Source of the DNA: Candidatus Kryptoniota bacterium
GTDB lineage: Bacteria; Bacteroidota; Ignavibacteria; Kryptoniales; JAKASW01
Direction of reading: 5' to 3'
DNA length: 64,000 nucleotides
Assembly (NCBI GenBank): GCA_024641705.1
Contig: JAHECO010000018.1
Location: forward strand, 1-64,000
The notes under the pieces were generated by a model. The model saw only the letters and a list, made by a program, of their open reading frames with translations. It searched no databases and had not been told where the DNA came from. Positions 34,256 through 43,199 of the stretch are shown piece after piece. Each line of letters begins with the position of its first letter. Position 1 is the first letter of the stretch. The translations under genes were made by a program, and so were the position numbers.

Positions 34256-35623
34256 ATGCGGTTATTGTTAAATGCAAAAAAATCGTCAGGGAAGAACGGC
34301 AGAAAGCTTCCGGTCCTGGTGGCTTTGATGGGTGCCGTTGTAATTTTCTCAAGCTCGAGAGCCTACTGCATCCCGAGCTACGCACGTCAGACCGGAATGG
34401 CCTGCAGTGCATGCCACTACAACTTCCCGCAGCTGACACCGTTCGGCAGGTTGTTCAAGTTGAACAGTTACACAATGGTCGGCAGCCCCACTTTGGTGGC
34501 AGCTCATGACCAGAGCAAGGATCTGCAGATACTCAGCAGCTTCCCTTTGTCCGCGATGGTCATGTCGTCGTTCAGCGAGGTGAGCAAGGCGACGCCCGGC
34601 GCCGAGGCAAGCGCGACGCAGTTCCCTCAGCAGCTGAGCTTTTTCCTGTCCGGTGAATTGACGCCCAAACTTGGTTCGTACATACAGCTTACCTATGACC
34701 CCTCGGCCGGCACGATCGGCATGGACATGGCTGAATTCAGATACGCGGACCATACGATGGTGGGAGGGAAGGACCTGCTTTATGGGGTGACTTTAAACAA
34801 CACTCCTTCTATGGAGGATGTGTGGAACACGACTCCCGCCTGGGGGTTTCCATACGCAGCCTCGGCCTCTGCTCCGGGACCCAGCTGGAGTCCTATCCTT
34901 GACAACGCGCTCTCCGGGAACGTGCTCGGACTCGGCGTATATGCGCTCTACGACAATCTCGTATATGCCGGCGTGAGCGGGTATCACTCCGCGATTCAGG
35001 GGGTTTCTTATCCTGCGGACAACACGTGGTCGGACAATATAAAAGGAATCTCTCCGTATTGGCGCGTAGCCTTGCAACACGCTTGGGCAAAGCAGTACCT
35101 CGAAGTCGGCACGTTCGGGCTTTCAACGAGTTTGTTCCCGGCTGGAATTTCGGGGCCTTATGACAAGTATACTGATCTTGGTCTCGATGCCCAGTATGAG
35201 AACGCCCTCGGCGGGGGCGAAGTTGTTGCCCATGCAAGCTACATAACCGAAAAGCAAAATCTCGCTGCGACCTTCGCCGCGAGCGGTTCGGCGTCCAACA
35301 GCCTTACGCTGAACACATTCAAGATAGACGCGAACTACAACTTCTCGGCCCCCTTTGCCGTCGCGCTCGGATACTTCTCCACGACCGGTACAAGCGACGC
35401 GGTATTCTATGCGCCCGGATCCGTGACGGGAAGTGCGAACGGATCGCCCAACAGCGGCGGAGTGACGGCGCAGGTGTCTTACATCCCCTGGCTCAACACG
35501 CAGATATCACTCCAGTACGTCGCTTATTCCAAGTTCAACGGCGGCTCTACCAACTATGACGGATCCGGAAGGAATGCTTCCGATAACAACACACTGTACT
35601 TACTAACCTGGTTCGCGTTTTAA
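34256..35623 (+). CDS. fused monoheme cytochrome c - outer-membrane beta-barrel, Cyc2-like
   Basis: 455 residues. GCGGAGG before ATG 34256 sets the start. A signal peptide (to about residue 42) is followed by IPSYARQTGMACSACHYNFP and LTPFGRLFKL: one CxxCH heme site in the context that, as I recall, defines Cyc2, the fused cytochrome-porin of iron-oxidising bacteria. The remaining 370 residues alternate short polar loops with aromatic-rich strands and end in Phe (TWFAF), as outer-membrane barrels do. Length agrees with Cyc2. It leads a run of periplasmic cytochromes and a quinone-reactive complex. A role in Fe(II) oxidation or other electron exchange across the outer membrane is inference; related heme-barrels of unknown role also exist. 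Confidence 0.7.
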   Translation: MRLLLNAKKSSGKNGRKLPVLVALMGAVVIFSSSRAYCIPSYARQTGMACSACHYNFPQLTPFGRLFKLNSYTMVGSPTLVAAHDQSKDLQILSSFPLSAMVMSSFSEVSKATPGAEASATQFPQQLSFFLSGELTPKLGSYIQLTYDPSAGTIGMDMAEFRYADHTMVGGKDLLYGVTLNNTPSMEDVWNTTPAWGFPYAASASAPGPSWSPILDNALSGNVLGLGVYALYDNLVYAGVSGYHSAIQGVSYPADNTWSDNIKGISPYWRVALQHAWAKQYLEVGTFGLSTSLFPAGISGPYDKYTDLGLDAQYENALGGGEVVAHASYITEKQNLAATFAASGSASNSLTLNTFKIDANYNFSAPFAVALGYFSTTGTSDAVFYAPGSVTGSANGSPNSGGVTAQVSYIPWLNTQISLQYVAYSKFNGGSTNYDGSGRNASDNNTLYLLTWFAF

Positions 35624-35637
35624 AAAGGAAAACATAA

Positions 35638-36090
35638 ATGAAAAAGACAATATTGCCCATGCTGTTGTTGTCGGCCATAGTCTTATCCATGATGGGATTT
35701 GAAATGGTCAGCAACCTGCCCGCGACAGAGCCGGTCCCGCAAGGGAAGAAGGAAGCCGTGGACAACGGTATCGGACCGATAAAATCAGTGAAACTGGGAA
35801 AGATAGACCAGGATCTCGTCGACCAGGGCAATTCCATCTTCTATTCCAAGTGCTACCTGTGTCATGATGTCGATGAGACCAAGTTGGCTCCCCCTCTGCG
35901 CGGAGTGGCAAAGAAGCAGACTCCCGTCTTCATTATGAATTATCTCCTCAACACCGTCGAGATGCAGGAAAAGGATGCGACTATCAAGGCATTGATGGAA
36001 CAATTCCCCAACGTTCCCAAGATGCCGGACCAGCAGCTTACAAAGGACCAGGCACGCTCGGTCCTCGAATTTCTGAGAACCATTGAATAA
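35638..36090 (+). CDS. periplasmic monoheme cytochrome c (class I)
   Basis: 150 residues with a signal peptide or N-terminal anchor (about 1-22). One heme site CYLCH (about 79-83) and a likely axial methionine in VPKMPDQQL near residue 130, followed by the usual C-terminal helix DQARSVLEFLRTIE. It starts 14 bases after the cytochrome-porin gene, so it is a good candidate for the periplasmic electron carrier between that outer-membrane protein and the membrane complex encoded next. Confidence 0.88.
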   Translation: MKKTILPMLLLSAIVLSMMGFEMVSNLPATEPVPQGKKEAVDNGIGPIKSVKLGKIDQDLVDQGNSIFYSKCYLCHDVDETKLAPPLRGVAKKQTPVFIMNYLLNTVEMQEKDATIKALMEQFPNVPKMPDQQLTKDQARSVLEFLRTIE

Positions 36091-36103
36091 TTGTTCGCTA
36101 ATT

Positions 36104-36130
36104 CTCCCGCCTCACACAATGTGGCGGGAG
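36104..36130 (+). promoter_or_regulatory. hairpin between monoheme and pentaheme cytochrome genes
   Basis: CTCCCGCC at 36104-36111 and GGCGGGAG at 36123-36130 form a perfect 8-bp stem with an 11-base loop, directly upstream of the pentaheme gene. No T-tract follows. It may attenuate transcription or stabilise the upstream message, giving unequal expression of the two parts of the operon. Confidence 0.5.
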
Positions 36131-36147
36131 TGCCTAAAACTGTCAGA

Positions 36148-36669
36148 ATGCGAAATCTCATGAAAAAGTTACTGATACTTCTTGCGATTGCGGTAGGTTT
36201 TTCGGCCGGCGTATTCGTTGTTAACCGCGCGGTCAGCAGGGAAGAGAAGGTTGTCCAGCCGATAGATTTCAGCCATGCTCTGCATGCGGGGAAATATAGA
36301 ATTCCGTGCATGGCCTGCCACCAGCGGGTGATGATGGGCGCACGTGCCAGCATTCCCAACATCGAGGTATGCGGAGCCTGTCACTCCACACCGATGAAGA
36401 AAACACCGGGAGAACTGCTCGTGTACCGGTATGTCAGCCGGCACAGGCAAATTCCCTGGTACTCAATCTATCATGTCCCGGACTACGTTTACTTCTCACA
36501 CCGCAGGCATGTCGCAATCGGGAAGTTGGATTGCAAGGATTGTCACGGCGATATGGCATCGTTGAATTCGCCGCCCACGACGCAGTTCCTTCAGATAAAG
36601 ACGCAGAACTGCTGGAATTGTCATGAAAAGCATAATGTTACCACAGACTGCTCACATTGTCACAGATGA
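36148..36669 (+). CDS. pentaheme cytochrome c, ActA/Qrc-like subunit
   Basis: About 173 residues with one N-terminal membrane helix (anchor or uncleaved signal). Five heme sites are present: CMACH, CGACH, CKDCH, CWNCH and CSHCH, with extra histidines (HALHAG, SHRRH) as likely axial ligands. Five hemes match ActA of alternative complex III; the related Qrc complex has six. Downstream genes encode the other core subunits of this superfamily. The start is uncertain: ATG 36148 is used, ATG 36160 is possible, and no strong ribosome binding site precedes either. Role: passing electrons between the complex and periplasmic carriers. Confidence 0.82.
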   Translation: MRNLMKKLLILLAIAVGFSAGVFVVNRAVSREEKVVQPIDFSHALHAGKYRIPCMACHQRVMMGARASIPNIEVCGACHSTPMKKTPGELLVYRYVSRHRQIPWYSIYHVPDYVYFSHRRHVAIGKLDCKDCHGDMASLNSPPTTQFLQIKTQNCWNCHEKHNVTTDCSHCHR

Positions 36670-36742
36670 AAAATCAGAGGAACCTTGCGAAGGCAGCCGG
36701 TCCGTACCTTCCAATCCTTCACAAGGTGTGGAGAAACATTGA

Positions 36743-38902
36743 ATGGAAATAAATAGACGCGACTTCGTAAAACTTCTCGGTGGATCGTTGATCGGTTTTG
36801 CAGTCGGCGGAGTTGGAGACGCCCTGCTCAAGATCCCCGGGGCAGTGGTCCCCCTCCTCTACAAGGGACCGCGAATCGAAACCTGGAAGACGACAACGTG
36901 CATGAAATGTCCGGGCAAATGCGGACTGCGCATACGTATGATCGACAAGTTTCCCGTCCAGGTATTCGGAAACCCGCTCTCCCCATTAAACAACGGCGGA
37001 ATGTGCCCCATGGGATTGACTTCCGTCGGAAGCCTGTACCATCCGGACCGTCTCACCTCCCCGATGAAAAAAGTCAACGGGAAATTCCAGGAGATATCCT
37101 ATGCAGAGGCATACGGGATACTCGCAAGCGCGCTGGCAAACAACAAGGGAGGCAATACTGCTTTTGTAGCTCAGACGGAGTCCGCGTTCATGGCCGACCT
37201 GATCGGTAAATTCATGAGCGGGTTGAAATCGGAAAAGGTTTCCATAGACAATTTTGCCTCCAATTCTGTCGCGTCCTTTGACCGGATTTCCGATGGCGGA
37301 CCAGATTTCATAGATTTCACCGCGTGTGACTACATTGTCAATTTCGGATCCCAGCTCACCGAAATGTCGGAAAGTCCGCTGTATTTCTCCCGTGCGATAA
37401 ACGATTTCAGGTCCAAGGGGCATGAATTTGCGTCTTTCTCTCCAAAGTTGACGCCGGGAACATACAAGGCTAACCCCTGGGTCCCTGTTATGCCCGAGTA
37501 TTACGAGGACGTCGCCCTTGCTCTGGCTTATGTGGTTATCACTGACGGTTCTTACGACAGGGCGTTTGTTCAAAAGCGGTTCAAAGACTTCGACGGATTC
37601 AAGAAGCTTGTTACGGAGGAATACAGTCCCGCGGCTGTCGAGAGCAGGACCGGAGTACCATCGGTTGAGATCGTGAAGATCGCGCGCAAATTTGCCAATG
37701 CATCGGCGCCGGTTGCCTATTTCGACGAATCTATCCTGCACTCTTCCAATGGGACGAGAAATGCTTATGCGGTCGTTGCGCTGAATGCCCTCAAAGGATT
37801 CGGCGGATATGGGAAGCTGAAAAATCAGGTGCTGCCCGATCCCGGGAATACCGGAAAGGGCGTCGATCCGGAGCAAGCGTGGAACAGAAACAAACTAGTG
37901 GGGGACAAAGATATCCGGTTGTTGATGGTTTACAGAAGCAACTTTGTTTTCAACTCGCCGAATTCGGAAGAGCTCAAAAAGGCGATTGCCGGTATACGTA
38001 CCGTCGTGAGCTTCTCACCGTTTATAGACGAGACGAGTGAACTGGCGGACCTGATTATTCCGGATCATGATGGCCTTGAGCGGCTCGACGCGTTCAGCTC
38101 GACCGTGACCGGCAGCCCCGTCGTAAGCATGCAGCAGCCCGTTGTGAAACCTTTCTACTCCACCGTGCACACCGGTGACGTGTTAGTGACTCTCATCGGT
38201 GAGCTCAAATTGACCAAGAGCTGGCCGCATAAGGATTATGAGGACTATCTTCAGGCAAGTCTGAAGCCCATTTACAAGCACGGAAAAGGGATGCTGATGA
38301 ACCAGAAGAAGCCGACAGGTCTGGAAAAAAGTCTGCATCAGGCGGGATGGCAAATGGCTTCCTACTCGAGCTTTGATGAGTTCTGGGAACAGCTCTTGAG
38401 GTTTGGGGGATGGTGGGATCCGTTCCCGCAAGTCTTGAAATTCACGCCGGCCATTTCACTGACAGCGGACCGGTTGGCCAGGCAAGCCGGTTCCGCTCCC
38501 GTCAACCCGGCACACAGCGCCAATTCTCTCAGAATGAACATCTTCACAAGGAACCTTGATTACAAGGGGAACATGCTGAGAAATGCTTATTTGACGGAGC
38601 AATTCGGAATGGGAAGAGATGTCTACTACGCGATGTGGATCGAATTGAATCCGGATACGGCGAGGAACTTTTCAATTGAAGACAGAAGCAGGGTGAGAAT
38701 AAAGACTTCGAAAGGTTCGTTCGAGGCTACCGCTGTTTACGACCCGTCGGTAGTGCCCGGCAACATCGACGTTCCCTTCGGGCTCGGTCACACAGCTTCG
38801 GGGAAAATGTACGGTGTGAATCCCGTGGCCTATTCCGATGAAGTCTTCGACGAAGAAACCGGCAGTCCTTCTCTTTCGCAGACCACAGTGAAGATAGGAT
38901 GA
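36743..38902 (+). CDS. molybdopterin-oxidoreductase-like subunit, ActB1/QrcB-like
   Basis: 719 residues with a twin-arginine signal (NRRDFVKLLGGSLIGFAVGG). An N-terminal cluster site is visible: Cys53, Cys56, Cys60 and Cys88 (CMKCPGKC then GMCPMG). The rest follows the molybdopterin oxidoreductase fold, ending in a dinucleotide-binding domain (NPDTARNFSIEDRSRVRIKT). In alternative complex III this part is fused to the ferredoxin part as ActB and holds no molybdenum; here the two are separate genes, as in Qrc. No pterin-cofactor synthesis genes are nearby. Located on the periplasmic face as part of the complex. Confidence 0.85.
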   Translation: MEINRRDFVKLLGGSLIGFAVGGVGDALLKIPGAVVPLLYKGPRIETWKTTTCMKCPGKCGLRIRMIDKFPVQVFGNPLSPLNNGGMCPMGLTSVGSLYHPDRLTSPMKKVNGKFQEISYAEAYGILASALANNKGGNTAFVAQTESAFMADLIGKFMSGLKSEKVSIDNFASNSVASFDRISDGGPDFIDFTACDYIVNFGSQLTEMSESPLYFSRAINDFRSKGHEFASFSPKLTPGTYKANPWVPVMPEYYEDVALALAYVVITDGSYDRAFVQKRFKDFDGFKKLVTEEYSPAAVESRTGVPSVEIVKIARKFANASAPVAYFDESILHSSNGTRNAYAVVALNALKGFGGYGKLKNQVLPDPGNTGKGVDPEQAWNRNKLVGDKDIRLLMVYRSNFVFNSPNSEELKKAIAGIRTVVSFSPFIDETSELADLIIPDHDGLERLDAFSSTVTGSPVVSMQQPVVKPFYSTVHTGDVLVTLIGELKLTKSWPHKDYEDYLQASLKPIYKHGKGMLMNQKKPTGLEKSLHQAGWQMASYSSFDEFWEQLLRFGGWWDPFPQVLKFTPAISLTADRLARQAGSAPVNPAHSANSLRMNIFTRNLDYKGNMLRNAYLTEQFGMGRDVYYAMWIELNPDTARNFSIEDRSRVRIKTSKGSFEATAVYDPSVVPGNIDVPFGLGHTASGKMYGVNPVAYSDEVFDEETGSPSLSQTTVKIG

Positions 38903-38924
38903 ATCGACATTTAGAGGAGCAAGC

Positions 38925-39611
38925 ATGCCAAAATATGGGATGGTAATAGACCTCGATAAGTGCACCTCCTGCCAGGCGTGTGTCACGGCCTGCAAAGTGG
39001 AGAACAACGTCCAGATCGTTTCCGAAGACGATGCGCAGAACGGAAGGGCGATGTTCTGGATGAAGATGCTTACGATGGAGTTTGACGGTGATTATCCGAA
39101 CATCAGGCCCAAGACTCTGCCTCGGAACTGCATGCAGTGCGACGAACCTTCGTGCATCAAGGTATGTCCCGTGAGAGCAACTTACTTGAGGGATGACGGT
39201 ATTGTGGCACAGATATATCCGCAATGCATCGGCTGCCGGTACTGCATGGCCAACTGTCCCTACACGGTGAAGGTGTTCAACTGGGACAGGCAGGAGCAGC
39301 CGGCCGAGGTCGAGAGGACTTACAACCCCGACGTGTCGGTTCGCCCCAAGGGTATCGTGGAAAAGTGCACGTTCTGTATACACCGCCTCCAGACGGCTTC
39401 CGAGAAGGCGAAGGCGGAGCACAGAGATCTCGAGCCGGGCGATTATGTGCCGGCATGCGTCGAGGTTTGTCCGGTCGATGCGATCAGTTTCGGCGACCTT
39501 GACGACCGCAAGAGCGAAGTCCTGAAGGCGTCCCGCGATTATCGTGCATTCGGACTCCTCGAAGAATTGGGTACGGTTCCTAAAGTACGCTACCTGAACG
39601 CCAAAGAATGA
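38925..39611 (+). CDS. four-cluster ferredoxin subunit, ActB2/QrcC-like
   Basis: 228 residues with sixteen cysteines in the four-motif pattern of this family: CTSCQACVTAC, CMQCDEPSCIKVCP, CIGCRYCMANCP and CTFC...CVEVCP, enough for four iron-sulfur clusters. GAGGAGC precedes ATG 38925, 22 bases after the molybdopterin-like gene. There is no signal peptide, so it is probably exported with its twin-arginine partner. It relays electrons between the quinone-reactive membrane subunit and the hemes. In typical alternative complex III the equivalent is the C-terminal half of ActB, so this is a split version. Confidence 0.9.
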   Translation: MPKYGMVIDLDKCTSCQACVTACKVENNVQIVSEDDAQNGRAMFWMKMLTMEFDGDYPNIRPKTLPRNCMQCDEPSCIKVCPVRATYLRDDGIVAQIYPQCIGCRYCMANCPYTVKVFNWDRQEQPAEVERTYNPDVSVRPKGIVEKCTFCIHRLQTASEKAKAEHRDLEPGDYVPACVEVCPVDAISFGDLDDRKSEVLKASRDYRAFGLLEELGTVPKVRYLNAKE

Positions 39612-39627
39612 AAGAGGACACCCAGCT

Positions 39628-40992
39628 ATGAGCTATCAAAACCTCCGTGATGAAGATGAAGCGCTGTTCAGGCCGATATACGAGACCGACAGGAGTTTTT
39701 ACGCAGTCGTCATTGCCCTTACGGCAATATTTCTCTTTGGATTAGGATGTTACATACACCAGTTGATCTACGGACTCGGCGCGACCGGCATGGACGAACC
39801 GGTTTCGTGGGCATTCTATATAGTTGACTTCGTGTTCTTCATCGGCATTTCACATGCCGGCACCCTCATTTCGGCGATACTGCGCCTGTCCAAAGCGGAA
39901 TGGCGCCGGCCAATCACTCGCATGGCGGAAGTTATCACCGGAATTGTCCTCGCGATCGGCGGACTCCATCCCATAATAGATCTTGGAAGACCCGACAGAA
40001 TCCTTCATCTATTCGAGAGAGGCCGGCTTCAGTCGCCGCTCTTGTGGGATCTTACGAGCGTTACTGCGTATTTCACGGCATCGACTATATACTTGTACGT
40101 TCCGATGATTCCTGATATCGCGCTGCTCAGAGACCGGGGCGGAAAATTGAAAAACCTCTACAGGATACTTGCCTGGGGATACAAGGGCACACCGAAACAG
40201 AAACATGCGCTGGAACGAGCGATAAACATCCTGATGGTGATGGTCATACCTATCGCTATCTCGGTGCACACGATCATCGCGTGGATCTTCGGAATGACAT
40301 TGCAGCCAGGCTGGCACAGCACAATCTTCGGACCTTATTTCGTCGTAGGCGCAATCTATTCCGGCATCGCGGCACTGGTGATAGTGATGCTTGCTTTCAG
40401 AAAAATATATCACTTCGAAGACTACCTGAAAGAGATACACTTCCAATACCTGGGTACGCTTCTTCTGGTGGTTGCGCTGCTCTGGACATATTTTACTTTT
40501 AATGAATACCTGACTACGTTCTACGGACACGAACCTGCGGAGATGAGGGTCTTCCTTTATAAATTCACCGGCGGTTACGCACCGTTCTTCTGGGCGATGG
40601 TCTTCTGTAATTTCCTGCTTCCGGTTGTCATTCTCAGCAACAAAAAACTGAAGAAGATACCCGGCATTCTTATAGCATCCATAGGCGTGGTCATCGGGAT
40701 GTGGCTGGAAAGGCTCATCATCATTATCCCGACACTTGCAAACCCGAGATTGCCATATCCGACCGGAATGTACATCCCGTCCATCACGGAGATCGGGATT
40801 GCCGGTGCGGCTACCTCAGCCTTTCTTCTCGGGTTCATGGGATTCTCAAAACTGTTCCCGCTAATCTCGATATGGGAGACCAAAGAGGGACGGGAGCATA
40901 GCGTTCACGAAGTCTCCATGCGACTCAGAGAGTATCTCCCCGGCCAACTTGATAAATCGGGGGTTGAAGCATCGGTGAAGGCCGAGTTATGA
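39628..40992 (+). CDS. NrfD/ActC-like integral membrane subunit
   Basis: 454 residues and about ten membrane helices. The pattern begins with DRSFYAVVIALTAIFLFGLG and contains SHAGTLISAILRLSKAEWRRPI, the most conserved NrfD/ActC segment, and GGLHPIIDLGRPDR. Proteins of this family bind quinone at the membrane surface and anchor the ferredoxin and molybdopterin-like subunits. ATG 39628 follows the ferredoxin stop by 16 bases. It completes a core of ActA-B1-B2-C; the second such subunit (ActF), ActD and ActE are not found here. Direction, quinol oxidation or quinone reduction, cannot be read from sequence. Confidence 0.92.
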   Translation: MSYQNLRDEDEALFRPIYETDRSFYAVVIALTAIFLFGLGCYIHQLIYGLGATGMDEPVSWAFYIVDFVFFIGISHAGTLISAILRLSKAEWRRPITRMAEVITGIVLAIGGLHPIIDLGRPDRILHLFERGRLQSPLLWDLTSVTAYFTASTIYLYVPMIPDIALLRDRGGKLKNLYRILAWGYKGTPKQKHALERAINILMVMVIPIAISVHTIIAWIFGMTLQPGWHSTIFGPYFVVGAIYSGIAALVIVMLAFRKIYHFEDYLKEIHFQYLGTLLLVVALLWTYFTFNEYLTTFYGHEPAEMRVFLYKFTGGYAPFFWAMVFCNFLLPVVILSNKKLKKIPGILIASIGVVIGMWLERLIIIIPTLANPRLPYPTGMYIPSITEIGIAGAATSAFLLGFMGFSKLFPLISIWETKEGREHSVHEVSMRLREYLPGQLDKSGVEASVKAEL

Positions 40993-41034
40993 CATTGTGG
41001 CGCTTTTCAATACGGCGCGAAAGGGACTTGAAGC

Positions 41035-41271
41035 ATGAAAGATAGAACAGTGTATATAATCCAGCTGATCACTCTCTCGTTCAATTGGCTCCTTGCGATC
41101 AGCGTAACGTGGTGGTTCGTCCATCTGGTAGTCGTATCCAATCAGGTGAAGGACACGCAGACCGCTTCTTTGTGGATCAGCATACTGGCAATCACCGTCT
41201 TCTGGATACTCGCAGGAGTCTTGTCCTACGTGTTTTTCAGTTTACACAGGCGCGAGAAAGAGCCGGCTTGA
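41035..41271 (+). CDS. small two-helix membrane protein of the complex operon
   Basis: 78 residues with two membrane helices (about 8-32 and 44-68) and a charged C-terminus (HRREKEPA). It follows the ActC-like gene by 42 bases and precedes the tetraheme cytochrome gene by 85, so it is co-transcribed. I do not recognise a family. It could be an accessory subunit replacing the small membrane proteins of alternative complex III. Confidence 0.75.
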   Translation: MKDRTVYIIQLITLSFNWLLAISVTWWFVHLVVVSNQVKDTQTASLWISILAITVFWILAGVLSYVFFSLHRREKEPA

Positions 41272-41356
41272 GTGCAGCGGGATCGCCGGATGAAGATAAC
41301 AATTCATTGTGCGGCACTATTTGAAGCCGGGCAATCGTAGAATCGAGGGAATTGAG

Positions 41357-42514
41357 ATGTTAAAGAATCCGTTGTTGCTAGTCGCGTTTATATTCTTCTT
41401 TCTGGGGTCGTCGGCATGGAGCCAGCAGCTGCCGAAGAACCCGCTCGAAGGGAGAATTGTATTCGAGAAGGAAGGCTGCCTTAGTTGCCACGCCGTAAAC
41501 GGGACCGGGGGGACTACCGGGCCCGATTTTGGAAAGCAGATATTCTCCGGCGACAACTACGACTTGCTGTCAGAAATGTGGAACCATTCGGAAAAAATGC
41601 TGCTGGTAATGGCAAGGACCAGGACGAAAAGACCGAGTTTCACCGGGCAGGATTTCCGTGAGTTGGGTGAATTCCTCTACTTCATTCGGTATCTGGGACA
41701 ACCCGGGAACATTTCAGCGGGGAAGAGACTCTTTGCGGGAAAAGAATGTATTCAGTGCCACTCGGTGGGGGGTGCTGTCCCCGGGAAGATTGCGCTCGAC
41801 AGCCTGAAGATATATGTGTCTCCAGTTCACCTTGCACAGGCGATGTGGAACCATTCGAATCTTATGCGCAGGAGAGGCGTAAGAAGAGGCATAAAACTAC
41901 CGACCTTCTCGGACAATGAGTTTGCGGACCTTACTGCATACATCCGGGCGGCGAGTTCGCTGAAATCGGAGGAGAGGATATATTCTTATCCGGGCAGTCC
42001 AACACTCGGTGAGAAGCTTTTCAAGGAGAAGGGATGTTATTATTGTCACGTCGAGAAACCCGTAGGTCCGAACCTAGACCGCATAAACACAAATGAAAGT
42101 GTGACCCGGATAGCAGGCATCATGTGGAATCATTCGGGGAAAATGGAAGCGGCAATGAAGACGATGAAACAGCCTTATCCGTCATTTTCGGGCAACGAGA
42201 TGGCTGATTTGATTTCATATCTGTATTTCCGAGGCACACCTAAGACAGCCGGATCGGCGAAACTCGGCGAACAGCTGTTCAAACAGAAGGGGTGCGAAAG
42301 CTGCCATGAAGCCGGCAATCGCTTCAACGCGCCTACCGTCGATCGGCTCGGGCCGTTCCATGATAAGGACGATTTCCTCGCTGCGCTGTGGAACCACGCA
42401 CCGCGGATGGAAGAGCTCCTGCTCGCGAAAGGAAAGAAACCCCCCGTTCTAATGCCAAATGAGGTCAAATCTTTGTATCTTTTCGTAGATGCGAAGACAA
42501 AAGCAGGGAACTGA
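41357..42514 (+). CDS. tetraheme cytochrome c built from four tandem class I repeats
   Basis: 385 residues with a signal peptide ending SSAWSQ. Heme cysteines begin at residues 41 (CLSCH), 131 (CIQCH), 227 (CYYCH) and 313 (CESCH), a spacing of 86-96. Each unit carries a matching motif about 45-55 residues after the heme site: MWNHSEKM, MWNHSNLM, MWNHSGKM and LWNHAPRM, whose last Met is a likely axial ligand, and then an F-S/T-x-x-E/D-F/M-x-x-L segment. The protein therefore arose by two rounds of duplication of a one-heme domain. Start ATG 41357. It is probably a periplasmic multi-centre electron carrier for the complex upstream. Confidence 0.88.
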   Translation: MLKNPLLLVAFIFFFLGSSAWSQQLPKNPLEGRIVFEKEGCLSCHAVNGTGGTTGPDFGKQIFSGDNYDLLSEMWNHSEKMLLVMARTRTKRPSFTGQDFRELGEFLYFIRYLGQPGNISAGKRLFAGKECIQCHSVGGAVPGKIALDSLKIYVSPVHLAQAMWNHSNLMRRRGVRRGIKLPTFSDNEFADLTAYIRAASSLKSEERIYSYPGSPTLGEKLFKEKGCYYCHVEKPVGPNLDRINTNESVTRIAGIMWNHSGKMEAAMKTMKQPYPSFSGNEMADLISYLYFRGTPKTAGSAKLGEQLFKQKGCESCHEAGNRFNAPTVDRLGPFHDKDDFLAALWNHAPRMEELLLAKGKKPPVLMPNEVKSLYLFVDAKTKAGN

Positions 42515-42563
42515 AGTTCGAAAGATAGGCCTGAAAGACACGGCGGGGCTGACTTTGTATCGA

Positions 42564-43199
42564 GTGAGCACCGCGGGCGTACAGTGGTACAGAGACTCTC
42601 TTCACTCGCCGCTGCCGGTTCGTTCGCTCCTTCTGTTGTCCTTTCTCCTATTGCCGGTTCTTGCTCGCGCAGGAGACGTCAAGGGAAGGGTAATCATCGT
42701 CGGCGGAACGAGCAATGCCAATGCGGTCATATACATCGAGAACGTTGACTCCGTGTTTGACCCTCCCGAAAAACCCGCTGTGATGGATCAGAATCACCTC
42801 GCGTTCAAGCCGGAAGTGCTCCCGATACTTGCCGGGACCACCGTGAAATTTCTGAACAGCGATGAGGTGCTCCACGATGTCTTCACGCCTTCACCCTGCG
42901 CGGGGAGCTTCAATCTCGGATCATTTCCGCCAGGGGAAAGCAAGACTCACACATTCAAGGAGGCGGGATGTGATGCCCTGATCCTGTGTGACATTCATCC
43001 CGAAATGCAGGCATGGATAAAGACTTTGCAGAACCCATATTTTGCCGTGAGCGACAAGGATGGCAATTATTTCTTGAAAGGTGTACCCCCCGGAAGATAT
43101 TCTCTTGAAGCATGGTTCGGTTATTATAAATCTCAATCCGTGCGAATAGTCATTCCTCGAACAGGGGCCGTCAGTGTTGACTTTCAACTTGAGCAGTGA
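42564..43199 (+). CDS. periplasmic cupredoxin with C-terminal carboxypeptidase-regulatory-like domain
   Basis: About 211 residues if read from GTG 42564; a longer frame from ATG 42489 overlaps the tetraheme gene and would bury the hydrophobic signal segment (RSLLLLSFLLLPVLARA) at residue 46, so the shorter start is preferred. The cupredoxin part has the type I copper ligand set: His in EVLHDVF, then Cys, His and Met in LCDIHPEMQAW. A beta-sandwich domain of the regulatory-like type (DGNYFLKGVPPGRYSLEAWF) follows. It closes the electron-transfer operon and could be a soluble electron acceptor or donor. Confidence 0.75.
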   Translation: MSTAGVQWYRDSLHSPLPVRSLLLLSFLLLPVLARAGDVKGRVIIVGGTSNANAVIYIENVDSVFDPPEKPAVMDQNHLAFKPEVLPILAGTTVKFLNSDEVLHDVFTPSPCAGSFNLGSFPPGESKTHTFKEAGCDALILCDIHPEMQAWIKTLQNPYFAVSDKDGNYFLKGVPPGRYSLEAWFGYYKSQSVRIVIPRTGAVSVDFQLEQ

